From Enchytraeus crypticus (Eukaryota; Annelida; Clitellata; Enchytraeida; Enchytraeidae), in NCBI GenBank assembly GCA_905160935.1, contig CAJHZI010000208.1, forward strand, positions 1,379,501 to 1,443,500: 64,000 nt of DNA. Direction: 5' to 3'. Position 1 is the first letter of the stretch. Every line of letters starts with the position of its first letter. The translations under genes were made by a program, and so were the position numbers. Positions 34,859 through 54,135 of the stretch are shown piece after piece. The notes under the pieces were generated by a model. The model saw only the letters and a list, made by a program, of their open reading frames with translations, searched no databases and was not told the origin of the DNA.

Positions 34859-37800
34859 ATGGGGAAGTGGGGATTTGGAACAAATGGCTATCACTTACTG
34901 GAACCTGTTGAAAACCTTAAGGCATTTGCTTCGAGTCGGCCGCCTTTAGTTATATTTATGGCTAGTCTTGGTCTGTTTGGTCTAATATTGATGACTCTGG
35001 CATTCTACATAAAGGATGCTGAGCTGAAGAAACCAGACACAACAAGGGTAAGTTTTTTCCATCAGTTATTAATTAAATCTCTGATTTTTTGATAGTAACT
35101 AAGTGGCTTTGGCTTAAACCCTCCTTTGGTTAAATTAATGAATTTGTTTAGTAACTGTAGAATGGCATTGCGTATCTAGTATCTACAGTAACTGAGATGC
35201 ATACATAACCTGTATTAGTTACTGCATACAGCTGAATGACCAGCCTGAAATGTGTGTGATAAAAATGTATAGAATGACATAAATGTATGCTTAGTTATGT
35301 TTACTTAAGATCACAGATAGAGTCCTTTTTTATTGTAATTTTATTGGTTCATATGCTTGGGTTAATAAATTAAAAGATAGATTTATAAAATGGAGAATAC
35401 AAAGTTTTATTTGCCTTCATATCGATATTATATAGTTGTTCTTGTTGTCTGTTCTTAGGAATGGAATGTATTTCTGGAGAGTTTTTCTGATCTAGAATTC
35501 TGCATTCACAATGGATCACTGCCTAACAGATCTTCTCTGATGCAGGAGATAACCACGATCGCTCCCACTACGCCTGAAACATCTGCGCCTGAGTCTGTGA
35601 GCCTGTCAAGAGTTGGCACTCTGCCAACTTCAGACGTCTCACGGTACTGTATTTATAGAGCTCTGTCTATTTGATAAGCTAAATATGTTCTTTCGAAGTG
35701 ATGAGAGCTGAAATTTATTATTTCACTTGACTCTCTTGTGTACAGATAGTGATGGGAGTGGAGTGACTGAGGTAAGTTAAGCAGTTTTATCTGTAGAAAT
35801 CAAAATGGCGGCTGAAAGTTAAATATAAATGTTGCATATAGTGACCTAATGAATTTTGTAATAACCACATAAACATAACGAGACATGTATAGCTGATTTT
35901 TTCTCTAAAAGAAACACGATAAACTTAAATATAATCAAAATCAATAAACGTATGCTACTGTTAATATATTTTAGGAATTACTCGGCGTCGATGATGTTGG
36001 TAGTTCATCCCACAATAGAGTTTGTAAGCATTCCGCACAATTTAACTAGCCTCAACGGCTATATTTACGGCTCAGAAGTTGGTCTCGGAGGAGCAGCCGC
36101 AAACGAGCGAATAAACTTTGCGATGCAGCTGCCATTTGAATGGAATAGCACTTCCTGCGCGGGTCAGTCGTGCAGTGCGGTGCACATCTACACGTGCGTC
36201 TACTTTCAGGCGTCCGAATATGTGTTTCCTATTACTAGGTTAGTTTATGCATCTCTCTGTCTTACTGCACTGCCTACTGGCAGGTTCATGGTATATAACG
36301 CCTCCACACTTCTCTGTCTTCCGCTTTCCTCTTCATTTCCACATATGAGTGGGTCTTTAAATCATCTAACATACCTAATCTCGGTCTGCCCTTGCCTCTT
36401 CCCTACCATTCTATCTTCTATGACCTCTATTAATAGACCTTCCCCCTTAGAAGGTGTCCTATCCAATTCTTCTTCCTATTTCTTAGTAAATTTAGAAATA
36501 GGAAGAATAAAAAGAGAAAGATGTTATGCATCTATTGTGCTTTTAATTAGCAGGTTTTGAGCTGCACCTCAATAGTAATAAAGGTTTAACATCCGTTTCC
36601 TCATGCAAGGTTGATAGCTGGGATGTACAAAGATGATGTCAGGGACGTAAGCTGTAATTCTCTTGAGCTTTAATAATCACACTTAGTTATTTGTACTCGC
36701 AGTCAGATATTGTTTTAAGTCAGCATTTGTATCTTTTTCTAATACCTGAAATAGTCTTCTTATTTTATTGTGATATGTCATTTGATTTTCATATGGCTTG
36801 CTAACTTCTTACTCAGCTGTTGCAGTACAAACGTGGTTCACATGCCAGGAATTTACAAGAACTTGAAATAATATTAATATCTTTTTCATATTTTTGTTTA
36901 TATCAAGACATCATTTTTGAATTTATATCAAGCTCAAGTTATCATTCAAGCATGAAGTTGCAGAACATGCTAGTATTTCTAATAGATTGTCTTTCTGTTG
37001 ATTGGCTAATTGATTGATTGATTTTAGCAAGCATCCGCATTCCTGTGAAACAGTTAATGACACGGGCGTAGAGTATCATGCTTCTGTTCTTGGACACAAG
37101 CCGAGCAAGCGAGTCAGTCCTTCCATAACAGAGGAATGTCGCTCAAGAACCAGCATCAAGATTAACTACAAGATAGATCCTACTCTCGCTGTCCTACTTT
37201 CTCTGGTAATAATTCATTATTAATTAAATAATCGTGTAAATATGGCTAAGTTTAATATCTGTCTATGTACCGCTATGAGAAACAATTCAACCGAGTTTCG
37301 AAGCGATGACCTCGTAATTATTAAGCATGACTGCTAGCAACTTGGCCATCTAATTCATCAGTACAAATGATTGACTGGTACTAATGATTAATACAATTTT
37401 ATATATTTAAAGTTTTTCTTACATTTGCTTTTGGATATTGCTACCTCTAATCATGTTTGTCATGCACTGTGAATCTGCCTTAAGCTACATATGGAGTATA
37501 ATTTAATTTAAATCTAAAAAAAGTGGTTTAAAATATTATAAATTACAATTTATCATTATAATATACATTTTCTTATACAGTATAAAAACTAGATAGCTAG
37601 ACTTTTATTTACTTGTTCATTTGAGGATCTTTAGTTTTTGTCTTGAATTTGATACTCTGTCAATCTAAAATTTTAAAGTATTTTTTAACTTATAATTTTT
37701 ATGGATTTTTTCAGCATTATGTATTAGATATTTCAGATATATTAGAGATATATGTAGATTATGCTGTATTTGAACACTTTTCATTCATTTATAAATTGTT

Positions 37801-39418
37801 CTGACGTATAGCTGTGTTTATACACTATGAATTAATTTTCTGCTTTTTCTATTTTTATTATTTTTCTAGCCGGACCGGTCATTAATCAACCTTCATCTTC
37901 TGCATACTTCTTATTTCTTGTTCGTGATGACAATAACACTATTGCTTTACGCGGCTATTAGAGGTCGACCTCTAAAGATCAAATCTCCTTTCTCAACGGT
38001 AAGTTTTAGCCATTTAAGATATATAGTTTTTCTTAATAAAAATTTTTATGTTAATAATAATAATAAAGGTTTAGAGTCCGTTTCCTCATACAAGGATGAT
38101 GTCAGGGACGTCGTCATGTTTAGATTATTGTAAATTTGTTATGTTTAGTTTGCTGTGCATTGCTGAGCAATTGGCATGTATGTATTATTTATCCCTGAAG
38201 CGCAGTGTAAACTTAATTAAAATATGCCAGGTATTGAACTCAACAAGTCATTTTGAACTATGGACAAGAGGGAGAGAGAGAGAGAAATATGTTTATTAGA
38301 GCAAAACACAGCGTATACCATAGAAAATTAAAACATTCTCATGGAAATATTCAAATTGAATAGAAATCAAATAATATAAAAGAAAATTTGACAAAGGGAA
38401 AATAACAAATAACATCAATCAAGCAAATTAAGCAGAGACAGAAACAATAGGCCATCGAAGAGAACGAGAAGCGTTCTATCTAGTTGAGAACCTATTTATC
38501 CAGGGTTATCAGAGCAACAGAATCATTCAAAAATAATAATAAAGTAAAAATTAATGTAAACTTATACCATTTAAATAGATTATAAATAAATAGATTGTAC
38601 GAACTGCACAAGTAATGTGTAAGAAATATTTTTACCCACTACATATTAAATGACGTTTATATTTAGTATTGCAGACACTTAACTGATGAAATGCTTGGTT
38701 CACTCATTCTTTAGGCAAATCTGTATTTCATTGCCGGGCATTGCTCAGTAATTTAATTTAACTTACTAGAATTTTAGTTTAGTTATAAACTTGAAGTTAT
38801 AACGTGAAGTATCCAATATATAGTTGCAACCTATTAAATTTTATTTTAGTTTTAATCTGAAGCCTGATATTAACTTAATAGAAATTTGACTATTCACTTA
38901 TGCAAATGCAGTCAAGAATCTTCACCAATGAACTATTTGGTTTTGCTGATTAACTCATTTTGCAGGCAAATTTGTATTTTCTTAATTGCCTTCAAACAGT
39001 ATGTTAATATATAGTTTAACAGAACACAATATTGTACATTATTGATCTGAACTATAGTTGAAGTTTCTTTAGATTTTTAAAATTATATCAAAACATAATA
39101 TACTCCATATTTTATAATGTATGCAATGCTGAACAAGTCTGCAGTTATATAATTTCATTCTGCTAATAAATCCTTTTTTGCTGCCTAATTTGAAGCGTTA
39201 CAATTTGAAGCAGTTACGGAACATCCTTGCAAATATTGGCACAACTTTTGTGAAGCAGTTACGGAACATCCTTGCAAATATTGGCACAACTTTTGTTTTC
39301 TGATAGCCCTTCACTCAGGAATGGACTCACTTTATTTTGTAAATCTAAACGTTTAGACAGCAGAAGATTTATGTTGTTTATTTTACAGCCTCTGACAACA
39401 ACAAGCAGTGAAGTGTAA
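34859..39418 (+). CDS. TMEM248: TMEM248, transmembrane protein 248
   Basis: Six coding exons: 34859-35047, 35459-35643, 35975-36238, 37028-37205, 37870-37998 and 39389-39418, all with GT/AG ends and matching phases, giving 324 aa (human 314). Residues 15-53 read EPVENLKAFASSRPPLVIFM and the first membrane span (about 29-51), close to the human NPLENLKVYISSRPPLVVFM start. The middle is a lumenal/extracellular domain with paired Cys and several N-glycosylation sites (HNGS, NRS, RNYS, HNLT, EWNST, NDT). The second span is at about 284-302 (TSYFLFVMTITLLLYAA), after DRSLINLHLLHTS, nearly identical to human DRSLINLHLMHTS. The tail RGRPLKIK corresponds to human KGRPSKLR, then a short end PLTTTSSEV. 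The protein's function is poorly known; it is a two-pass membrane protein. Introns hold LINE and SINE fragments. Confidence 0.93.
36255..36480 (-). mobile_element. LINE 3'-end fragment in TMEM248 intron 3
   Basis: 3' end of the RTE/CR1-like LINE on the minus strand (hairpin CTGCCTACTGGCAG on plus, then CTTCTCTGTCTTCCGC). It starts about 17 bp after the exon 3 donor (AG|GTTAGT). Confidence 0.8.
39195..39300. repeat. 53-bp direct duplication
   Basis: Two adjacent, essentially identical copies (starting TTTGAAGCAGTTACGGAAC, then TTTGTGAAGCAGTTACGG) lie just before the last TMEM248 exon. Confidence 0.85.
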
Positions 39419-40574
39419 GAAGACATGTGGTGATTGGTCAAACGTTGAAATCCTCAAGTTATCTTTGATTTGTGATGCTCTCTGCTATTGGACAGGATTA
39501 GAGTATACTACAGCTTTTTGATAAGGCGTGTCTTTAGAAGATGGGGTACTGTCGATAAACTTGTAGTATGTTGAAGTATAAGCAAACAGAATTTCATATT
39601 ATATATAGTTAAGTATATATCACATTTTAAAATCTTTATTGTTTCTTTGAAAACCTTATTGGTTGGTTAAAACTCATGTCAATTATGTCCAAAATTTGTG
39701 TCTGGCAATTTTTTAGAAATAATGCAGTACTTTATTTAACTTAACTAGATCTAATTGGGTTCTGGGATATTTTAAAATATAACCGAAGATAAATATAAAG
39801 TAAAGCATCCCATCTCAATATAATTCTCTTCCTCTCTTTCTCATTCTCTCTCTTTCTCCTCTCACTCCTGTTACTAATGAGAGTAGTTGAACACAGTGGT
39901 TAAAATGGTAAATGGGAGATAGTGGAACGGTCAGAATTTTTCGGCCCTATATTGAATTTACAGGTCTCATAGTATCTTATATGGGCCCCTAGCCGGGGAA
40001 CACACCTCAGACAAAATGAGAGCTAGCGGAAGTTCCCTGCATTACCCTCCCACATTAATCACTAGTTTAACACCGATTATATTAGTATAAAGTTAATGCA
40101 ATTCGCTTTCTGTAAAACTGTACTTAAAAGAAAGTGAATGAAGAAATTAGTCTTCTGAAGGCACGTCTTAATAAGATCTCTAATGAAGTTCTCTAAGAAA
40201 ACTGTTGCTTTGTGGAGAAAAATAATGTTAAACGATCTCCTAGTGACTTGCTTGGCTTGGCTTTGAATCGATTTCTTTTCAAATGAAAAGCACCATTGAA
40301 TTGGCTATGAAATCTAGTTGGGTGCAGTTTCTAGTTAGACTAGATTTAGCTGTTGATTATGATGATTTATTTATTCTGTCTGTAAATATTCTCTATAGAA
40401 TTGGATGATGTAAGACCGTAAGAAATTCATTACTTTATAATACAGGAAATGTTTAGTAATCGTTTCTAAAACTTGCAGCTATACTAATATCATTGTTTGA
40501 TTTACTATTATGCAATGTACATAAATTATACATTCTAATTTTTGTAAAATATAGTAAAGTACGATATTCATTGC

Positions 40575-40855
40575 ATTGTAATTGTCATCATCGTCATCAT
40601 CTTCCCTTGAATCCTAGTTTAACCAAAGTCGAGATGCATACAGACCTTCTCCATTCCACTCTGTCCCACACTGTATGATCAGTTAATCCCCTATTCCATT
40701 CGTTTTAGAAAATTTCACAGCAATATCTGGAGCCTAGGCTTTCTTTCATCAACCAAATACCTGTTCTGACATTGGTTTGGATTTTAGTGCTTTGTCCTCT
40801 TTTTCGACGCGTGCAGTCCGCGGTTGATCTATTCTTCAGCAACCCGGACACAACG
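40575..40855 (-). mobile_element. SINE-A, near full length
   Basis: Seen from plus: CATCATCTTCCCTTGAATCC, TTCCATTCGTTTTAGAAAAT, TGGAGCCTAGGC, then GTGCAGTCCGCGGTTGATC and CAGCAACCCGGACACAA. This is among the most complete copies of the family. Confidence 0.85.
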
Positions 40856-41269
40856 CATTTAAATTCATTTTATTGGAATAGGAATATAATATATACTCGG
40901 AATATTAATTTTAATACCTTGCAGTGAAAGCTCACTTTAAGTCTCTGCATTGAAGGATGTGAATTACTGTTCTGGAGTTATAGAGTCACCATTTACTACT
41001 ATATTGTTCTCTATTTAATTTAACCTTTATTCATTATTTTAACACTTGACATCCGTGGTTGTTTGTTAGGTTTAGTTTCTTATCTTATGTGCTGCAGTAA
41101 TTTCGAAACAGTCTCTACATACCTTCGTCATTCGCCCTTTTTAAAGTGAAATGGTCAAATTATCTGCACTAAAATAAACCAAGCAGAGTCGCACGTTTAC
41201 ATCTGCATGCCAGAAACCGAATCTATGACGTAGATTAAGATGAGTCATCTTTAGGTTCCATGCATAACA

Positions 41270-41860
41270 GTTTCTGACAGTAGAGTACCTGATCTGACAG
41301 TCTCTGACAGTAAGGTACCTTGTCTGACAGTCTCTGACGGTATGGTCCCTGATCTGACAGTCTCTGACGGTATGGTCCCTGTTCTGACAGTCTCTGACTG
41401 TATGGTCCCTTGTCTGACAGTCTCTGACAGTATGGTCCCTGGTCTGACAGTCTCTCACGGTATGGTCCCTAGTCTGACAGTAGGATACCTGGTCTGACAG
41501 TAGGGTACCAGTTCTGACGGTCTCTGACAGTATGGTCCCTGGTCCCTTGTCTGACAGTCTCTGACGGTATGGTCCCTAGTCTGACAGTCTCTGACGGTAT
41601 GGTCCCTAGTCTGACAGTCTCTGACGGTATGGTCCCTAGTCTGACAGTAGGATACCTGGTCTGACAGTAGGGTACCAGGTCTGACGGTCTCTGACAGTAT
41701 GGTCCCTGGTCTGACAGTCTCTGACAGTATGGTCCTTGGTCTGACAGTCTCTGACGGTATGGTCCCTGATCTGACAGTTTCTGACAGTAGGGGGTACCTG
41801 ATCTGATAGTCTCTGACAGCATGGTCCCTTGTCTGACAGTCTCTGACAGTAGGGTAGCTG
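41270..41860. repeat. Minisatellite, ~30-bp unit, about 20 copies
   Basis: Units like CTGACAGTCTCTGACGGTAT, followed by GGTCCCTGGT, occur head to tail with higher-order structure: a block containing TAGGATACCTGG, then TAGGGTACCAG, appears twice (about 41,480-41,530 and 41,645-41,700). It yields misleading open frames (TVRDCQTRDH) on the minus strand. No unique spacers are present, so it is not a CRISPR. Confidence 0.92.
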
Positions 41861-43161
41861 CATGGTTTGTTTCTACGCGGTGGGGAAACAGACGTTGAAC
41901 GCGCAGCTGTTTTCTGTCTCATATAAGAAGCATAGAGACATGCCAATAAGTATATTTGAAGAATTTTTCTGTGTTATCGTTTGACTGTTGAACTCTGTAC
42001 ACTGCACAGCTGTGATTTGTTAAAGTTTTTCGTATACATTCTTTAGTGGACATATTAAAATAAGATTGTATGTGAATTGTAGTTTATGAACACAGTTTCA
42101 ATATGCGATGATTGTCAATGCGCCTTTATTTCTAGTTTATTCCTGGCTAAGAGAATAAATACAAAAGAAATAATAGAAGCAGCCGAAGACCATAGCCAGG
42201 CATAGGCATTATGTCTTGGACCGTAGAAAAGTGATAAAATGTGTCGTATTGTATACATAATTGTCTGATATTTGAAATTCAACTTTTTCATTTGAATTGA
42301 AGTTCAGCTTTACCCGTGTTGTGTCCAGGTTGCTGAAGCATTGACCTACCGGTGACTGCATGTGTCGTAAAAAGCGACTAACGCACTAAGATCCAATCAA
42401 GTTCGGAAAGGACAATCGGTTGATGAGCGCCTAGGCTCCAGAGATCGCTACAAAAGTTTATAAAACGAATAGAAGAGTTTATCCCTACCGTATTTAAACT
42501 TGGATTCAAGAGAAGATGACGATGATAATGATTTACTTCAGCTCGTAACGTAATTTGTAAGGTTCTTACTGGATCAGTGTGTGGAGGTTCAGATCCTGAG
42601 CTCTGGGCTCGTCCGTCACTGATATCCTTTCGAGAGATGAAACTCGCGTTACACTGGCTGTAGCTTTTCAGTGTTTACATTGTTCAATAGCCTTCTACAT
42701 CATCATCATCATCTTTCCTTGTATCCCAGTTTAACTAGGGACGGGATTAGAAAATTATAGCAATTTATGGAGCCTAGGCGCTCACCAACCGAATGCCCTT
42801 TATGAAGTTGGTTTGTATCTTAGTGATTTGTCGCCTTTTATGGTATTAATTATAATATAAGGACGTTGAACAACCTTATACTATACATTAAACAATCTTG
42901 ATAGTGAGGCGTTTTTGAAAGTTACTATGCGTTTATCGAGTGTATATAATTTAAAGACTACAACATAGTTTAATATTGAAAGCATTTCATTTATAGAGCG
43001 AGAGTGAATTTGAACTCTAGACCGGTTGATCCAAAGTCGAAGAATTCACGGGTATGCTACCGACTCAGCCCAAGCGCAACAAGTCGACTGTTATATTTAT
43101 TGTTTTATTAAAACGCTGGGCTGTATAGAGTATACTAAAACAATATGGCGCATTATGTTTC

Positions 43162-43790
43162 AACATGTAATCCAAAATGTTCACAATGAAATAGATTGTT
43201 CGCATACATCACAGAAATAATTGCATATATTCGGCTGTCATTATATTTCAAAGACCCGTTTAGTTACAATTAATTATATAAATCACTTATTCTTGGACTA
43301 TATCATTATAAAACAGCAAAAATTATAGGAAGGCACTTCTGCAGTCAAACTTTAAAGCTAATGGTATCGTCAGTTTCTTCACTCGAAAGCGATGTCAGTG
43401 ACGGGCGAGCCCAGGATTTAACCCCGCACATACCGATCCCGATGCGCATACCGATCCCGATACCGAAGCACATACCGATTGTGAACATTATGGATTACAT
43501 GTTGAATCATAAACATGTAATCCAAAATGTTCACAATGAAATAGATTGTTCGCATACATCACAGAAATAATTGCATATATTCGGCTGTCATTATATTTCA
43601 CAGACCCGTTTAGTTACAATTAATTATATAAATCACTTATTCTTGGACTATATCATTATAAAACAGCAAAAATTATAGGAAGGCACTTCTGCAGTCAAAC
43701 TTTAAAGCTAATGGTATCGTCAGTTTCTTCACTCGAAAGCGATGTCAGTGACGGGCGAGCCCAGGATTTAACCCCGCACATACCGATCCG
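43162..43790. repeat. Direct segmental duplication (~277 bp, 352-bp spacing) including a SINE end
   Basis: 43,162-43,439 and 43,514-43,790 are almost identical; I saw one mismatch (TTCAAAGACCC versus TTCACAGACCC). Each copy ends inside a minus-strand tRNA-SINE. Between them lies a short CATACCGATCCCGATGC-type repeat. Confidence 0.9.
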
Positions 43791-43964
43791 CGGTCGAGTG
43801 TCTTATCGACATCGCCACTGGCTCCAGTGGTGGCGATTTCGGTAAATTTAATGCCAGCTAAAACAATAATGCGGTTTCGTAAAGGCAAACTTTGTGTTAG
43901 ATCAACTTTTTGATCTATGAATGTATCTTGACTGAGCATAAGAGTAGTCTATTGTAGGAATATA

Positions 43965-44901
43965 CAGGGTGAGTAAAAAAAAGGTGATAACACCTGCAAA
44001 AAGTTTTAATATCTCACGCTATTGTTAATATTTTCAAATCGAACTTTTACCACTTAATAAAGGACTAATTTGTGATGGGGTGGCCAATTTTCATCAATTT
44101 TTGTACATATTATGCCAATTATGAAAGTTTCAGCAGAGCAACCCACCATTTGTGAATGTACTGTAAATAAAACTTTCATTATTTTATTTTTATTTTAGCT
44201 CTGAAAAGTGTCGTTGTGGTGGTTCAGAAAGTTCCAGTTGTATCTGCTAGCATTACTGACTATTCGATATGCATTCCTCCTGGTTGCTTTTCAGGACTGC
44301 AGCAGCTTTCGGAACTCTAGGACAGCCTTGTTGATTCCAGTTTGGGGCAGTCTCTCCCTAATTGATGGTAGGTATCACTTCCTGCAGTTCTGCCTTGTTT
44401 TTAGGCTTTGATTGGCGTTTCTGATAGAGATGCAGCATGGTTCCCCAGACATGGTAATCCAGAGGATTTTGATCGGGAGAGTTTGGAGGCCATTCACTCT
44501 TCATGATGAAATGCGAATTTCTCTCGCTGATCCATTCATGTGCATAGCGAGATGCATGAGCCTGAGCATCATCCTGCTGAAAGATGAAACCATTTGGTAG
44601 AAGAGCATAGCAATCATCAAACAGCTCGGAAAGTAAAGTATTGACGTAATACTGAGGGTTCACCTTTTCCTTCTCGCCAATGAAGTTCAATTTGCCCTTA
44701 CCGTTGTAGGAAACGCCATTGGGGGTTTCTCTGCTGAAACTTGTATATCTGGCCAAATAATAGATTAAAATGGATGAAAATTGGCCACTCCATCACAAAT
44801 TTGTCATTTATTAATTGGTAAAAGTTTGCTTTGAAAAAATTAACAATAGCCTGAGATATTCAAACTTTTAACACGTGTTATCACTTTTTTTACTCACCCT
44901 G
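43965..44901 (-). mobile_element. Mariner-type element with ~145-bp terminal inverted repeats
   Basis: The ends are CAGGGTGAGTAAAAAA and its inverse, with TA on both sides. The arms (about 43,965-44,110 and 44,755-44,901) are inverted copies. The interior is a transposase remnant on the minus strand. Termini and transposase differ from the element at 5,622-6,607, so this is a separate family. Confidence 0.85.
44215..44756 (-). pseudogene. Mariner transposase remnant
   Basis: From 44,756 the frame reads RETPNGVSYNGKGKLNFI, then FIFQQDDAQAHAS and SEWPPNSPDQNPLDYHVWG, the second and third catalytic regions of a Tc1/mariner DDE/D enzyme. C-terminal residues (LPQTGINKAVLEFRKLLQS) continue in another frame to about 44,215, broken by a stop. 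The N-terminal DNA-binding part and first catalytic Asp are missing. Confidence 0.8.
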
Positions 44902-45424
44902 TATTCACTGGGTCTTTCATTTGTCAAAATACGAGAGAGATGCCTATATGCCTAGTATAAGAAAATGTAACTGCATAACAATTATATAAAAAACTGGCTA
45001 TCAAATGAACCTATCGTAACATGAAAACAATTAGAGTGCTACTGTCATCTCTGACAACATCAAGCACTATTGAGAAAAATACTATCTCTGATGCAGTCTA
45101 ATAATAATAATAATAATGAAGGTTTAACGTCCGTTTCCTCATCCAGGGATGATGTAAGGGACGTCCCCAACATGACATAGGCCCATGTTGTGATATGTGA
45201 ATGCGCAAATGGAATTCTTAAGTAACATAATAACTCATAACTCTAATAGTATAACCAGTAGAGCGACGAAGTCTTAATGAGTAGCAACAAACAACAGTTC
45301 AAAAAAGATAAAATACAAAAAACATGTAAAAATATATACAGGAATATCAGTGCAGGTAGCCAAAAATATAAAATTAGAATAGAAGTAGGAATGGACACAT
45401 CGCGTGAGGGTAAATATAATAAGA

Positions 45425-45590
45425 CACATTGTATGATGTATAATATAATACACAACTCATTGTATGATGTATAATATAATACACAACTCATTGTATGATG
45501 TATAATATAATACACAACTCACTGTATGATGTATAATATTATACAAAACTCACTGTATGAGGGTATGAGGTATAATATAGCACACAACTA
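45425..45590. repeat. 32-bp AT-rich tandem repeat
   Basis: The unit TGTATGATGTATAATATAAT followed by ACACAACTCAT is repeated about five times, decaying to the right. Confidence 0.85.
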
Positions 45591-45651
45591 TACATTATCT
45601 GCCACTCTGTAAGGACTCAATTATCCTACTGATGAGATTTGATGCAGACGA

Positions 45652-53116
<7,465 letters not shown>

Positions 53117-54019
53117 TCTGACACTTTTAAATATTAAAGTACACTGTAGAAATTTAAACACTGTCAAACACTGAAATTTAAAAATCCTGCTTAGATTAGT
53201 TGAAAGTTAATGCACTTTTTACGCAAGATTACATGGCTCTGAAATGCACAGTCAAATTACTTTTATTTCAACTTTAAAAAATTTATTATGTCATTACTTA
53301 AAGTTTGTGTAATAGCACAAAATTGTTAATGCTTTGTTCACTTCATATCGCACTATATCTGCAATTCAATAGTTCAGCGTGTGGTGCCGTCATGAAATAT
53401 TAACCAATACTGACACTGAGGGAAAATAAATAGGCATGGGCTCGATTCCCGGACAAAATGTAAAAGCTCGGACATCAAAATTGAATTTGGTCTGCTAACC
53501 GGCTGACACATGCACTATAGTAGACATCGCCATGGATGATCGTTTCACTATAATGAGTGTTTACCCTTGATTCCAAATTTATTTTATCTATCTCCCGCTA
53601 ACTATTTAGTGTTACACATCTAAACTTTACAAACTGTAACATATTGCAGCATAAATCCAATATATATAGGGCTTAAACATGTATATGGATGATGAAGTAA
53701 CCGCATCGCCGCGTATGTCACAACAGAGAAACAGCTGATCAATGGGGTCAGTAAATAGGACAGGCAAACCAAATATTTGATTAAAAGATAAGTAGGGCAC
53801 GGTCGTTGACTGACTCAAGAGTTCAATTTCTGTTATGGTAATTAACTACGCAAAGTTCGTATAATAATAAGTAGGCCAATACTTTGCGTACATTAAGGCA
53901 GTAAACTGAGCAATCGTATAACGGTCGCCCTAAATAAATAACGTAACTAGAAACTCGTGGGCTTGAGCTAAATAACTTATATAAGCTTAATGTATACATG
54001 TAGGCCTATATATTCTGTA

Positions 54020-54029
54020 TATATATATA

Positions 54030-54100
<71 letters not shown>

Positions 54101-54130
54101 TGTATGTATATGTATATATATATATATATA
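54020..54130. repeat. (TA)n microsatellite
   Basis: A long TA run immediately before LINE sequence. Confidence 0.95.
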
Positions 54131-54135
54131 TTCTT

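Larger units (their letters stand above)
39419..45651. other. Repeat-rich spacer between TMEM248 and the esterase gene
   Basis: No host exon was recognised. Contents: SINE-A copies (40,575-40,855; 42,310-42,530; 42,697-42,850), a 30-bp minisatellite (41,270-41,860), tRNA-SINE copies, a direct segmental duplication (43,162-43,790), a mariner (43,965-44,901), a SINE-C copy (45,100-45,190) and a 32-bp AT-rich tandem repeat (45,425-45,590). Confidence 0.65.

Noticed and set aside
41141-41946. Minus-strand frames with TVRDCQTRDH repeats
   Set aside because: They shift freely between frames along the array and have no start context or splice structure. They are a by-product of the minisatellite.
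43730-43830. tRNA gene
   Set aside because: The tRNA-like fold is imperfect and is followed by the same SINE body at every copy.
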